Made by a program: the position numbers and the translations under genes. The notes beneath the pieces are model-generated. The model saw only the letters and a program-made list of their open reading frames with translations. It was not told where the DNA came from and made no database searches. From the NCBI GenBank assembly GCA_013178415.1, contig JABLXA010000005.1:1-64000 (forward strand): DNA of 64,000 nucleotides. Reading direction: 5' to 3'. The stretch is from Bacillota bacterium. Lineage in GTDB: Bacteria; Bacillota; SHA-98; Ch115. This document shows positions 37,458 through 46,485 of this stretch, piece after piece (the first letter of the stretch is position 1; each line of letters opens with the position of its first letter).

Positions 37458-38648
37458 TCATGAGCGCGAATATGCTGTAACAGATGCAAAACCTGAAAGC
37501 ATCCCGATAATGACGAAGAACATCAATGCAACCAGTCCCACGACTACCGCTACCATGGTAAGGCTATTGCCCAGTGCCCCCAGGGATTTGGCAATACGCT
37601 CATCTCCAAGGGGTTCCACCAACGCGGCCGCCAACCTGTACATCACTACTACAGCAAGGATCTTGACGATGGGTTCGAAACAAATGACAAATACACTGAG
37701 CAGCCCAATGACCTTGAGACTATTTTGAATCAAAAGGGAACAACTGGCAGCCACACTGACTGCATCAGAGAATAGCTTGCCGATGACCGGAATGAAAGTG
37801 CTTGCCAGAAATTTAGCAGATCGAACTGCGACTCCATCTACCGCCGAGGCCCCAGCCTCCTGGACCGTGGCTATGCCAAGAAAGATGGCAAAAGATAATC
37901 CCAAAACCATCGCCGCAGCTGCACGGAATAAACCGGCCAGCTGGCTTACATGCACACGGTCTGATGTCATTCCTAGCACCTCGAAGAGGCCCGAAGTGAA
38001 AATGGCAGGAAAGGCAAATCTGCTTACAATATTGGCAACCATATTTGTCGAAGCCAGAAGAAGTGGGCTCAAAACGCCCACCTGGGCAATGCCTCCAACG
38101 GCTGCCAGCAGGGAAAACATTGAAGGAAGAAGCACGTACATAAGAGATGTCATGCTAAAGATGGCGCCTCTCGCTATGCTGATAGTTATTCGAAAGCTAT
38201 TCAAGCCTATCAGAGCCAGTACCAGGAACGAAACCCATCGCGCGACATTGGTGACACCCTCGGAGCCAATCCCGGCCACAAGCGCCGTAAGAAAGTTGCA
38301 TAGGACTGCAAGGCAGACTAGTTGGCCAAGAAGGTGCATGTTCGCCCTCAACTCACGAAAGATAATAGCAATTATGCCTGTCCCCACGTTTGAAGGTCTC
38401 ATCCTGGGAGCGAGACCCGGACGCCTTAAGATCTCAACCAGGCTTACCTCGGGAAGATATTGTTTGACGCTCTGGTCAACCTCTCTCAAAAAGCCTTCCA
38501 GTTCTGATGTGTCAAGAGCCTTGAGCTGCTCCTCGAGGATATCCTGGACCGCGGATTGAGGCGTTTCCTGAGCGTATGTCGCCCCAGCCATAGCCGGGCT
38601 GATGAACAAAATGATCAATGAGACCATGATACTGCGCCTGCAGCGCAT
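37458..38648 (-). CDS. spoIIIAE: Stage III sporulation protein AE
   Basis: 396 aa from ATG 38648, where MRCRRSIMVSLIILFISPAM and the following AGATYAQE make a signal peptide. Multiple membrane segments follow from about residue 105 (in LGQLVCLAVLCNFLTALVAG and later). AE is the large polytopic membrane component of the SpoIIIA-SpoIIQ channel. The reading frame stays open for another 43 codons upstream, across a 27-bp-period direct repeat; I regard that part as untranslated. Confidence 0.9.
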   Translation of the reverse strand: MRCRRSIMVSLIILFISPAMAGATYAQETPQSAVQDILEEQLKALDTSELEGFLREVDQSVKQYLPEVSLVEILRRPGLAPRMRPSNVGTGIIAIIFRELRANMHLLGQLVCLAVLCNFLTALVAGIGSEGVTNVARWVSFLVLALIGLNSFRITISIARGAIFSMTSLMYVLLPSMFSLLAAVGGIAQVGVLSPLLLASTNMVANIVSRFAFPAIFTSGLFEVLGMTSDRVHVSQLAGLFRAAAAMVLGLSFAIFLGIATVQEAGASAVDGVAVRSAKFLASTFIPVIGKLFSDAVSVAASCSLLIQNSLKVIGLLSVFVICFEPIVKILAVVVMYRLAAALVEPLGDERIAKSLGALGNSLTMVAVVVGLVALMFFVIIGMLSGFASVTAYSRS

Positions 38649-38669
38649 GAAGAACCTGGCACTGAAGGT

Positions 38670-38718
38670 TGCAATAAAAGCGCAGCGGAGCAAAACTGCA
38701 ATAAAAGCGCAGCGGAGC
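38670..38718. repeat. Tandem direct repeat, 22-bp unit, 27-bp period, before spoIIIAE
   Basis: TGCAATAAAAGCGCAGCGGA (+GC) occurs exactly at 38670-38691 and again at 38697-38718. The 27-bp period would add nine codons in the upstream extension of the spoIIIAE frame. Confidence 0.8.
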
Positions 38719-38787
38719 TCTGTATTTGGGCTTCTGTTTATTTGTATCATAGCCCCTGCACTTTCACTTAGACTCATATAAGCCGCC

Positions 38788-39174
38788 TCAGTCTAGGAAT
38801 TTCACCACAGTATCGAGAATTGCCGCCATAACTGGCAAGGCCACTAGCATAATTGCCACTTTACCAGCGAACTCTATCTTCGCGGCGATAGCATGTTCGC
38901 CGGCATCCCTCGAGATCTCCGCGCCAAATCCCGCAACATAGGCGATCCCAACAGCCTTCAACACGCTTGCGAGATAAACGTTGCCCATCCTGGTCCCGCT
39001 GACAAAATCGCTTACAACGGAGATCAAATGTGTGATATACGGGATCATATACATGAATATTGAGATGCCAACCATGACACTGAGGGCCATGGCAATCTCC
39101 GGTCTTTGAAGCCGAATGAGGACGATGAGCACCGCTGCCACGAGACATACGCCTATTACTCTGATGACATCCAT
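38788..39174 (-). CDS. spoIIIAD: Stage III sporulation protein AD
   Basis: 128 aa from ATG 39174, after a G-rich site. Three or four hydrophobic helices; IGVCLVAAVLIVLIRLQRPE and AGFGAEISRDAGEHAIAAKI are typical of AD. It overlaps nothing and follows spoIIIAC closely. Confidence 0.92.
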   Translation of the reverse strand: MDVIRVIGVCLVAAVLIVLIRLQRPEIAMALSVMVGISIFMYMIPYITHLISVVSDFVSGTRMGNVYLASVLKAVGIAYVAGFGAEISRDAGEHAIAAKIEFAGKVAIMLVALPVMAAILDTVVKFLD

Positions 39175-39188
39175 GTGCCCACCCCCGG

Positions 39189-39389
39189 CTACCATAACCT
39201 GAACACTGCAGTTACGGTGTCAAAGAGTTCGCCGATCTTCTGAATTATCATGAGCAGAACGACCACGGTGCCGGCAAGAGTAGCGATAAAAGCATAGTCC
39301 TTCTTGCCGACTTGTTCTAAAATCATGTTTATCACGGCCACAAGTATGCCGATACCCGTTATCTTGAAAATCAAATCGATTCCCGGCAT
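39189..39389 (-). CDS. spoIIIAC: Stage III sporulation protein AC
   Basis: 66 aa, two membrane helices. IDLIFKITGIGILVAVINMI followed by LEQVGKKDYAF is the family pattern. AC and AD are paralogous small membrane parts of the channel. A 167-bp gap separates it from spoIIIAB; I see no gene in that gap. Confidence 0.93.
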   Translation of the reverse strand: MPGIDLIFKITGIGILVAVINMILEQVGKKDYAFIATLAGTVVVLLMIIQKIGELFDTVTAVFRLW

Positions 39390-39556
39390 CGCAGCACCCC
39401 CAGATCATGCCTGGTTTTGACAGAATACGCCTGGCCCAGGCCGAGCTCATCCAGATCCAGCAGTACATATCCGGATTCGACAGTATATGTGCGATCTTGG
39501 CATTGCATGTTTGATCCTGGCAACGCACGTCCAGTGTCAGAAGCGCATGTCCCGCC

Positions 39557-40075
39557 TTAGTAAAAGAGGAGCACGACTATTAATCCTGCACAAATCCCGA
39601 AGTATTGATAGAGCCGGGAATTCTTATCCAGGTCCTCCACAGCGAATTCTTCACGTTCCTCCAGCAAGTTTTGTATATACCTGAAATGCTTTTCCTGATC
39701 TTCGCGGGATACTGAGCTGAATAGATCTCCTAATTCCTCCAGGATTTCTAAATCCTCTTTTTTCAAGCGCATATTAACCGATTGACCTCTCAATGCCAAA
39801 TGCCAGGCCTCTTCCGGGGCAAGTCCGGACATCGAGGCGAGATGATCAGCCGTTCTTTTGAAGATAATCCCGGTGCCGGGGGGAAGCAGTGTAGAGACTC
39901 GTTCTAAAGCAGATGGCAAGAGAGAGGCAGAATATAACATCTCTGTCTCCAAGAGCTTCAGGCCTCGCCGGATTTCTCTGAGCTGCGAGACTCTCAACAT
40001 TAAGGTTCTAGATAGCATAAAACCGGTCAGACTGGAGGCCATTATTGTAAGCAGAGCCCCGATGAATCTTGCCAT
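39557..40075 (-). CDS. spoIIIAB: Stage III sporulation protein AB
   Basis: 172 aa from ATG 40075, after GGGAGGAAA. The N-terminal membrane helix (ARFIGALLTIMASSLTGFML), LREIRRGLKLLETEMLYSA and a C-terminal helix (YFGICAGLIVVLLFY) match AB, which resembles type II secretion GspF-like proteins. It partners the AA ATPase. Confidence 0.92.
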   Translation of the reverse strand: MARFIGALLTIMASSLTGFMLSRTLMLRVSQLREIRRGLKLLETEMLYSASLLPSALERVSTLLPPGTGIIFKRTADHLASMSGLAPEEAWHLALRGQSVNMRLKKEDLEILEELGDLFSSVSREDQEKHFRYIQNLLEEREEFAVEDLDKNSRLYQYFGICAGLIVVLLFY

Positions 40076-40117
40076 TTTCCTCCCTCCCTGTCCTATTCCC
40101 CTTTCGCTGACCATCTG

Positions 40118-41209
40118 TCACCGTGCTATGCCCCATTTTCCTGAAACCTGAACCTCCCCTCCGACTCCTCGGTCCGTCATAGCTCTTTCTATTTCCCCGT
40201 CAAGATCGCTGAGACACCGCCCGGAATTGTCATATATACCTGATATCGTGCCCGGAGACGGTACCCTGCTTAAGAGCACTATGCGTGGAAATGCCCCTTC
40301 TTCCAGTAACTCCATAAAGCCCCGGCGGATGCACAGTTCCTTTAAGCTCCCCGCATGAGCTGTGGCAAGTACGCTGACACCGGCATTCAATGCCTCCCTC
40401 AAAGCCTCCAAATCCTCCCGGCCACCAATCTCGTCCGTGGCAATGACAGAAGGGGAAAGGGTCCTGAGGGCCATTATCAAACCTCGGGCCTTGGGGCACC
40501 TATCCAACACTACTGTGGTAGGACCTACGTCTAGTTGTGGTTCCCCCTCATGGCATGCAGCAATCTCATTTCTTTCATCTATGACAGCTATATTCGAACC
40601 AGGAAATCCTAAACGTGAAATGCCGTAGCTTGCCTGCCTGATCATATCTCGCAATATCGTAGTCTTGCCAGCCCCTGGAGGAGAGATGATAAGCGTTGAT
40701 AGCAGTGATAGACCATCCTGCGAAATGCAATAGGGCATGATGGCATCCGCGCATCCTTTTATCTCCCTTGAAACACGGAAAATGAAGCCGGTCACCTCTC
40801 TGAGGGTGAATCCACCATCACGCCCTAACGCCATTTTTCCGGCAAGTCCGACTCGGTGCCCTCCTTTGAGAGTGATGAATCCATTTCTGAGTTCCTCTTC
40901 CAATGCATAGGTTGATCCGAAGGTCACAATTTGAAAAGTCTTTCTGGCAGTATCATGATCAAAAACAAATGCCTCATCAGGCCGCTGCACGATGCTGCCA
41001 TGTTTCCCAAGAAACCATCGGCCCTGCGGAGTTACTAGGGTCACAGGCCTACCTGCTAGCGCCCTGATATCCAATATTTGACCCAGGGTTGCATCGGGCA
41101 GCGATAGAAGCTTCTCCCGGACTGGTGAAGCAATATATGGCGCAATCTCCTTTCTTATGCGGATCGAGGCTGCGATCTCGACCTTCACTATCTCCCACCC
41201 CTGCCAGGG
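40118..41209 (-). CDS. spoIIIAA: Stage III sporulation protein AA, secretion-type ATPase
   Basis: About 363 aa from ATG 41209, which follows AGGAG by four bases. ATG 41284 (388 aa) is an alternative, and the still longer frame runs into repeat array 2. Walker A is LIISPPGAGKTTILRDMIR and Walker B is in SPSVIATDEIGG; ALNAGVSVLATAHAGS is also typical. It powers the mother-cell-to-forespore channel. It is the first gene of spoIIIAA-AH. In Clostridia it usually sits right after efp; here about 2 kb of Rpn and repeat DNA intervenes. Confidence 0.93.
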   Translation of the reverse strand, partial: PWQGWEIVKVEIAASIRIRKEIAPYIASPVREKLLSLPDATLGQILDIRALAGRPVTLVTPQGRWFLGKHGSIVQRPDEAFVFDHDTARKTFQIVTFGSTYALEEELRNGFITLKGGHRVGLAGKMALGRDGGFTLREVTGFIFRVSREIKGCADAIMPYCISQDGLSLLSTLIISPPGAGKTTILRDMIRQASYGISRLGFPGSNIAVIDERNEIAACHEGEPQLDVGPTTVVLDRCPKARGLIMALRTLSPSVIATDEIGGREDLEALREALNAGVSVLATAHAGSLKELCIRRGFMELLEEGAFPRIVLLSRVPSPGTISGIYDNSGRCLSDLDGEIERAMTDRGVGGEVQVSGKWGIAR

Positions 41210-41333
41210 CATGCATCTCCTATTGTTTCCTTGCAGATCACAATAGACCCTTCTTAAGGCATATTTAAGATGCTCCTTCTCCATTCCTCTTAATTTGGAC
41301 AAATGAGTTGCGCAAAATATCGACGCTCTTCTC

Positions 41334-41564
41334 GGTGTCGCGGCGAGGTCTTCGACAGGTCGGGCCGGTTTTGATAGATCTTCGGTCGATTTCACCACCA
41401 CCAGTGTGACGAAGATTTGGGCAGGTCTCGCTGAAAAGTGACGATATTTTCGCCAGTGTAGGCGAAAAGGTGGAAATATATCAGCCACCCTGAACCGAAA
41501 GGTGACGATCATCCAGCCAGCCTTCGCTCGATGCTCACGCGATCTTCGCCATCTCAGAGAAATG
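41334..41564 (+). repeat. Degenerate tandem repeat array, 32 bp period (array 2)
   Basis: Units start at 41405, 41437, 41469, 41501 and 41533, exactly 32 bp apart, with less regular units at 41334 and 41367. The motif is the same as in array 1, on the same strand: GGTGACGA at the start, CAG at positions 18-20 and an A-rich end. It lies just upstream of spoIIIAA and about 230 bp before Rpn copy 2. Confidence 0.65.
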
Positions 41565-41794
41565 GCCCTAATCCTTAGCATATATAGAAGATATTTGAAG
41601 CGGTGACTAGCATATCTCAGGTTCTACCAGATAAATGGCTACTATGGATTTCAGGGTGGATCTATCCTTGATTTATGGGATTTGATTCCATGGACACCAT
41701 TAGATAGTATGGCTATGAGAAGGCATCAAGCAGAAGTACATATGCCCATGATAATGAATATCCTTCCACATCGTTACCCTGGAGCTTGAGATAG

Positions 41795-42809
41795 GTGGTC
41801 CCTTGTGACATCCGCCCATGCATTTCAGGTGCATCGCCCTTGGAGGTGGAGGATAGTTTGGACAACAGCGCGATAGATCGTAGCGTAAAGGTACTGGCAA
41901 GGCGTTATCCAAGAGATTTTGCAGGACTTTTGCTAGGGAGTAGCGAAGGAATTGACGCAGAGATCATTGAGAACCCGGAGGTAAACATACCCCAAAGGAG
42001 GGGAGACTTTATCTGGGTAGTCAAGCGGGGGAAGGAAAGGGCCATATTACATGCAGAGTTCCAGCTTAGACATAATAAAGCCATACCAAAGAGGCTATTT
42101 GCGTATAATGCATTTTACTCAGTGACCTATGATCTTCCTGTGATTTAGCAGTATTATATCTTGAGAAGAAAGACTATGAAAGGCTTCCCACGGAGTACAT
42201 GGCGAGATTTGGCGGGAGAGGATATAATGCATTCAGTTACCGGGTCATCAAACTATGGGATCATGTGGAGGATATAGTGAGAGGGGATCTGAGGGCGCTT
42301 GCGCCGCTTCTTATCTTGGCATCGGAAGAGAGGAGCATTGAGGTTGTTGAATAGCCAAGGAGCTCATTAGTCAGGAGAAAGATATAAAGAGACGTGCGGA
42401 TGCATTGTCAGTGACTATGATGGTGGCAGAGAGGTATCTTGATAGAGACGTATTGCTGAGACTCTTCAGGGGGGATTTAGCCATGCTAGTGAAGGAATCA
42501 AGCTTTGTGCAGGATTGGATTAATGAGGGGAGACGGAGAGGTCTGGCTGAGGGAATAAGGAAAGGCGTTGAACAAGGGATTGAAAAGGGAATTGAGAAGG
42601 GGATTGAGAAGGGTGAAATCCTGGCTTTGCAAAATGCCATATTAGATGTACTTGAGGAGCGGTTTGGGATGGTGGATGAAGGTTTAGGGAGACAATTGCG
42701 AGCTGTTGATGACTTAAAACTTTTGAAATCTCTGCACAGGATGAGCATCAAGGCCTTGAGCGTAGACGACTTTCGGGCGGAGATAGCAAAGACCCTGCCC
42801 ATTCAATGA
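41795..42809 (+). pseudogene. Rpn-family nuclease / transposase-like gene with two frameshifts (copy 2)
   Basis: The segments 41795-42148, about 42149-42354 and about 42353-42809 in three frames together give one Rpn-family protein of about 335 aa. Compared with copy 1, one base is missing at 42146-42147 (ATT TCA GCA became ATTTAGCA) and a second indel lies near 42343-42353. The catalytic core (RRGDFIWVVKRG, ILHAEFQ) is present. The C-terminal part has the GIEKGIEKGIEKG repeat and the ILDVLEERFG helix that are common in this family. Similarity to copy 1 starts in the upstream flank near 41640. The gene interrupts the usual efp-spoIIIAA neighbourhood. Confidence 0.8.
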
Positions 42810-42934
42810 CCACCTGGCCCATTCGACATGGAGGAGCGTAAGAGACTCTCAAAGCCGGGCAACCAGCAGCGCAATATTTGGGCACTCCGCCAATTGAAGG
42901 CCCCTTTCAGCATTGATCAGGGAAGACTAGTATG

Positions 42935-43053
42935 GAGGGGTTGGGATACTCCTCCCGGCGGCATTGGTCCGAGGCCTTATAGCCTGAGGGCCGAGGACCA
43001 CTGAGCAGCCCCGCAGCAGGGCTGCGTCCGACGGGAGGAGTATCCATCCCCTC
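42935..43053. repeat. Long inverted repeat (about 22-bp arms) downstream of efp
   Basis: The arm at 42935-42957 (ending GGGATACTCCTCCCG) and the arm at 43032-43053 (starting CGGGAGGAGTATCC) are complementary with one indel. The 74-bp loop itself holds GGTCC/GGACC and the hairpin at 43005-43025. In RNA it would fold into one large structure. Confidence 0.7.
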
Positions 43054-43144
43054 CGCCACCTCGGATCACAGAGCGACCTGCAGCAAGGTCGCGTCCGATG
43101 GGACAATACCACCATCACCTAGCCACGCCGCGTCCATCAGGGAA
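43005..43144. repeat. Three copies of a small hairpin element followed by GCGTCC...GGGA
   Basis: GCAGCCC-loop-GGGCTGC (43005-43025) and GCGACCT-loop-AGGTCGC (43073-43092) share the loop GCAGCA, and each runs into CGTCCGAYGGGA. A third, shorter copy of the tail is at 43127-43144. Stems differ in sequence while pairing is kept, which suggests selection for structure. Confidence 0.6.
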
Positions 43145-43197
43145 ACATCGCTGACCCGAAGCTGCTGGCTAACACCATAAAAGAGGGACAGGCATCG

Positions 43198-43755
43198 CTA
43201 GAGTCTCTCGAGATACTGGTCCGTCCTGGTATCCACCCGGATCAAGTCCCCGGTATTAATGAAAAGTGGCACCTGCACAACCGCTCCTGTTTCGAGACGT
43301 GCTGGCTTTGAGCCTCCCTGCGCAGTATCTCCCCTTACGCCTGGATCAGTTTCTACTACTTTGAGATCGACGAAATTCGGAAGCTCAACCCCTATAGGAG
43401 CGCCTTCATACATGAGAATGCCGAGTACCATGTTTTCCTTGAGATACTTAACAGCATCGCCCAGCTTTTCTTTGTTCAGCGTCATCTGTTCGTATGTCGC
43501 TGTATCCATAAAATAGTAATCATCATCTGAACTGTACAGATATTGCATCTCCCTGTAATCTATATGGGCCCTCGGAAGCTTCTCCCCCGCCCTGAAGGTT
43601 CTCTCGATCACATGCCCGGTTTTTACATTCTTGAGTCTGGACCTCACAAAAGCTGATCCTTTTCCTGGCTTGACATGCTGGAAATCAACTACCTGATAGA
43701 CTTCACCTTCCACTTCTATGGTGACACCCGTCTTGAAGTCATTTGTGCTTATCAT
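43198..43755 (-). CDS. efp: Translation elongation factor P
   Basis: 185 aa, three domains. [17 protein letters not shown] carries the conserved tip Lys (about residue 32), and RTDQYLERL ends the protein as usual. It relieves ribosome stalling at polyproline. No modification enzyme is encoded nearby. It follows pepP by about 107 bp, the standard order. Confidence 0.97.
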   Translation of the reverse strand: MISTNDFKTGVTIEVEGEVYQVVDFQHVKPGKGSAFVRSRLKNVKTGHVIERTFRAGEKLPRAHIDYREMQYLYSSDDDYYFMDTATYEQMTLNKEKLGDAVKYLKENMVLGILMYEGAPIGVELPNFVDLKVVETDPGVRGDTAQGGSKPARLETGAVVQVPLFINTGDLIRVDTRTDQYLERL

Positions 43756-43819
43756 ATATTACCACCTCGCAGCTGAATCAGTCGCTATAAATCCCTGATG
43801 CGTCACCAGGCACATCGCC

Positions 43820-43838
43820 GTCGGACGCGAAGTCCGAC
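43820..43838. repeat. Hairpin between pepP and efp
   Basis: GTCGGAC, a GCGA loop and (A)GTCCGAC. It shares the GGACGCG/CGTCCGAC sequence with the elements downstream of efp and may be a related copy. No T-run follows. Confidence 0.45.
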
Positions 43839-43862
43839 CAACATTGACACCAGACGCGGGGC

Positions 43863-44939
43863 TTAGCCAATTTCTATGAGATCCTTCGTTGAATGTGTAA
43901 GGATTTCAGGGCCATCTCCATGGACGACTACAAGATCCTCTATTCGTACCCCTACCCAATCTGGAATATAGATCCCGGGTTCCACGGTGACTACTGTCCC
44001 TTCAGGCAAGGCGACAGGATATGACTCAGATAACCGCGGAAGCTCATGTACGGCCAACCCGACTCCATGACCGAGAGCATGACCGAAATAATCACCATAT
44101 CCAGCTTCAATGATGACCTTTCGTGAAGCCTGATCGGCCTCCTGTCCTGTAAGACCTGCCTTCAAGGCATCAAGCCCGGCCTGCTGCGCCTTACGCACAA
44201 TATCGTATATTTCCTTCGCCCTGGCGTCAATCTTGCCAATACCCACTGTCCTGGTCATATCAGCGCAATATCCGTCCATCATAGCGCCAAAATCCATTAC
44301 CACCAAATCGCCGGGAACCAATTTCTTGGTGGATGGTTTGCCATGGGGCAGCGCGCCTCTATGCCCGGAAGCCACTATCACGTCGAACCCCATCTTGTCG
44401 GCACCATTCTTGCGCATGAACCATTCTAGCTCCAGCGCAACATCGATTTCGGACATACCCGGCCTCATAAAGCCAAGGATATGTGAAAATGCCTCGTCTC
44501 CGAGCCTAGCCGCCCTAGATATTCTCTCGATCTCGGATTGATCTTTCACAATGCGAAGGGATTCAACAAGCCCCTCTCTGGGCAAAAGCTGTATCTCGGC
44601 GCCTAATTCGGATGCCAGCTTCTCGTGAAGGTTCCATGTGAGATAATCCGACTCAAACCCAACAGTCTTCGCGCCAAGGCCCTTCACCACCCCGGCAATA
44701 GCGGGCGCTATCTCCTTTTCGTGTTTTTCGACTCGAAACCCTGGGCGCAACTCCTCTTTTGCCTGAGTCATATATCTAAAATCAGTCACCAGAGCGGCAT
44801 CCTCATGGCCAATGACCAATATGCCCGACGAGCCAGTGAAACCGCTCAGATAACGTCGGTTCTCCGGCTTCAAGACAATATAAGCGTCAAGGCTTTGTTC
44901 CTTTAGCAGGGCACGAAATCTCTTCAAGCGACTGTCCAT
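43863..44939 (-). CDS. pepP: M24-family Xaa-Pro aminopeptidase
   Basis: 358 aa. The N-terminal creatinase-like domain (ENRRYLSGFTGSSGILVI) precedes the pita-bread domain. Metal ligands are in VVMDFGAMMDGYCADMTRTV, HALGHGVGLAVHE, TVEPGIYIP and VRIEDLV. It removes N-terminal residues before proline. It lies 6 bp after coaBC and upstream of efp, a common pairing. Confidence 0.94.
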   Translation of the reverse strand: MDSRLKRFRALLKEQSLDAYIVLKPENRRYLSGFTGSSGILVIGHEDAALVTDFRYMTQAKEELRPGFRVEKHEKEIAPAIAGVVKGLGAKTVGFESDYLTWNLHEKLASELGAEIQLLPREGLVESLRIVKDQSEIERISRAARLGDEAFSHILGFMRPGMSEIDVALELEWFMRKNGADKMGFDVIVASGHRGALPHGKPSTKKLVPGDLVVMDFGAMMDGYCADMTRTVGIGKIDARAKEIYDIVRKAQQAGLDALKAGLTGQEADQASRKVIIEAGYGDYFGHALGHGVGLAVHELPRLSESYPVALPEGTVVTVEPGIYIPDWVGVRIEDLVVVHGDGPEILTHSTKDLIEIG

Positions 44940-44945
44940 TGAAAA

Positions 44946-46166
44946 CTAACCTTCTTTCTCAGGAAGGAGCTTTGCAATTTCAGCTATGATCTGCCGGGCG
45001 ATATATATCTTCGGCATTCTGCCGCTGGAAATTGTGCTTCCGTCACGGAAAATCATAATTACTTCGTTGAAATCAGACTCAAAACCCGAATCTCGCCGAC
45101 TGACATCATTTGCCACTATGATGTCAAGGTTCTTCTCCCTCAGTTTTCTCATGGCATATTCCACGACATTTTCAGTTTCTGCGGCAAAGCCCACCAGCAA
45201 TTGATTCTTTTTCCTAGCCCCAAGATCTCGAAGGATGTCAACGGTGGGGGAAAGCCTTATGGTGAGCTCTCCTCCGGTCTTCTTGATTTTACTGGCAGCA
45301 TAATCTGCCGGAGTGTAGTCTGCAACCGCCGCTGCCATTACCACACAATCACTCTGCCCAAAGTATTCCAAGACTGCTCTATGCATTTCCTCGGCGCGCT
45401 CCACCTTTACGACCTGACATCCAGGAGGATCAGGAAGCGCGACAGGACCCGTCACCAAGATCACACGTGCTCCAGCCTCAGAAGATGCGTTCGCCAGGGC
45501 ATATCCCATCTTTCCGGAAGAACGATTGCTTATGTATCTCACAGGATCTATGGGTTCTCTTGTTGGCCCGGCCGTCACAAGGATGGTCCGTCCAGAGAGA
45601 ATCCCATCTTTCCGGTCGCCCATGCTGAGAACTTTCTCGACCTCTTGTAATATTCTGTCGGGATCGGGCATACGCCCGATCCCGACATCCCCGCAAGCAA
45701 GATGGCCTGTATCTGGCGTCATGAAGAAATACCCCAAGGCCTCCAGCTTAGCCTTGTTAGCCTGGAAAATGGGGTTGAGATACATGGCCTCATTCATGGC
45801 GGGAACGATCAGCACAGGGGCACGGGTAGCCATTACCGTAGTCGTCAGCAGGTCATCCGCAATGCCCGATGCCAGTTTGCCCACCAGATTAGCTGTGGCC
45901 GGCGCTATCAGGACTAGAGAGGCAGCCTTAGCTAGGGAGACATGCCTCACATCCCATTCATCCGGCTCCACAAACATATCATACGCCACAGGATTCCCAG
46001 ACAAGGTGCGGAAAGTGAGCGGAGCCACGAATCTAGTGGCAGCCTCCGTCATCACCACGCGGACACTTGCACCAGATCTGCGAAGGTGGCTCACTATTTC
46101 ACAGGTTTTATATGCTGCTATACCCCCTGTAACCCCTACCAGGATGGTCTTGCCTTCTAGATTCAT
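44946..46166 (-). CDS. coaBC: Bifunctional phosphopantothenoylcysteine decarboxylase/synthetase
   Basis: 406 aa from ATG 46166, after GGGAGG. The N-terminal flavoprotein has catalytic His in [21 protein letters not shown] and [10 protein letters not shown]. The C-terminal synthetase has [15 protein letters not shown] and [18 protein letters not shown]. It makes 4'-phosphopantetheine precursors for CoA. It follows rpoZ in the gmk-rpoZ-coaBC order of Firmicutes. Confidence 0.96.
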   Translation of the reverse strand: MNLEGKTILVGVTGGIAAYKTCEIVSHLRRSGASVRVVMTEAATRFVAPLTFRTLSGNPVAYDMFVEPDEWDVRHVSLAKAASLVLIAPATANLVGKLASGIADDLLTTTVMATRAPVLIVPAMNEAMYLNPIFQANKAKLEALGYFFMTPDTGHLACGDVGIGRMPDPDRILQEVEKVLSMGDRKDGILSGRTILVTAGPTREPIDPVRYISNRSSGKMGYALANASSEAGARVILVTGPVALPDPPGCQVVKVERAEEMHRAVLEYFGQSDCVVMAAAVADYTPADYAASKIKKTGGELTIRLSPTVDILRDLGARKKNQLLVGFAAETENVVEYAMRKLREKNLDIIVANDVSRRDSGFESDFNEVIMIFRDGSTISSGRMPKIYIARQIIAEIAKLLPEKEG

Positions 46167-46250
46167 GGCAATAGGCCTCCCTACACAACAAAACCGCAAA
46201 ATAAATGGCCCTGACCTATAAAAGGCGCCTTCCAGGCGCCGCCATAGCCT

Positions 46251-46457
46251 TTACTTAATAGATGGCTTTGGTTTTTCGATCCTCACTTTACCATCATATA
46301 TTTCATTGATAGCCCGGACCACAGGCTTGTCCATGACTTCGTCGAATGGCCTGGTTGGGCTGCTCATCAATTGCCGGGCACGCTTTGCCGCCGCGACCAC
46401 CAGGGCATAACGGCTTCCTACCCTGTCAATGAGTTCGTCAAGCGTAGGACCCTGCAT
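46251..46457 (-). CDS. rpoZ: DNA-directed RNA polymerase omega subunit
   Basis: 68 aa from ATG 46457, which has GGAGG about ten bases upstream; this size fits Gram-positive omega. LDELIDRVGSRYALVVAAAK followed by RARQL is the family signature, then KPVVRAINEI. A longer frame to 46523 would overlap gmk and add residues of no family likeness. Confidence 0.92.
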   Translation of the reverse strand: MQGPTLDELIDRVGSRYALVVAAAKRARQLMSSPTRPFDEVMDKPVVRAINEIYDGKVRIEKPKPSIK

Positions 46458-46485
46458 ATCACCTGAAACCTCCATTTGGACGTGC

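Larger units (their letters stand above)
42810..43197. other. Intergenic region downstream of efp with structured repeats
   Basis: 388 bp without a credible gene. It contains a long inverted repeat (42935-43053) and three copies of a hairpin-plus-GCGTCC element, listed separately. Confidence 0.6.

Noticed and set aside
41285-41581. N-terminal extension of SpoIIIAA
   Set aside because: The extra 99 residues are a translation of repeat array 2 (Arg-rich, no SpoIIIAA likeness); better starts with ribosome sites exist at 41209 and 41284.
43198-43755. EF-P as an unusual paralogue such as YeiP
   Set aside because: Length, PGKG tip and neighbours (pepP, spoIIIA) fit ordinary EF-P.
45526-46221. 231-codon frame opposite coaBC
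   Set aside because: It is the antisense shadow of a fully recognisable coaBC gene.
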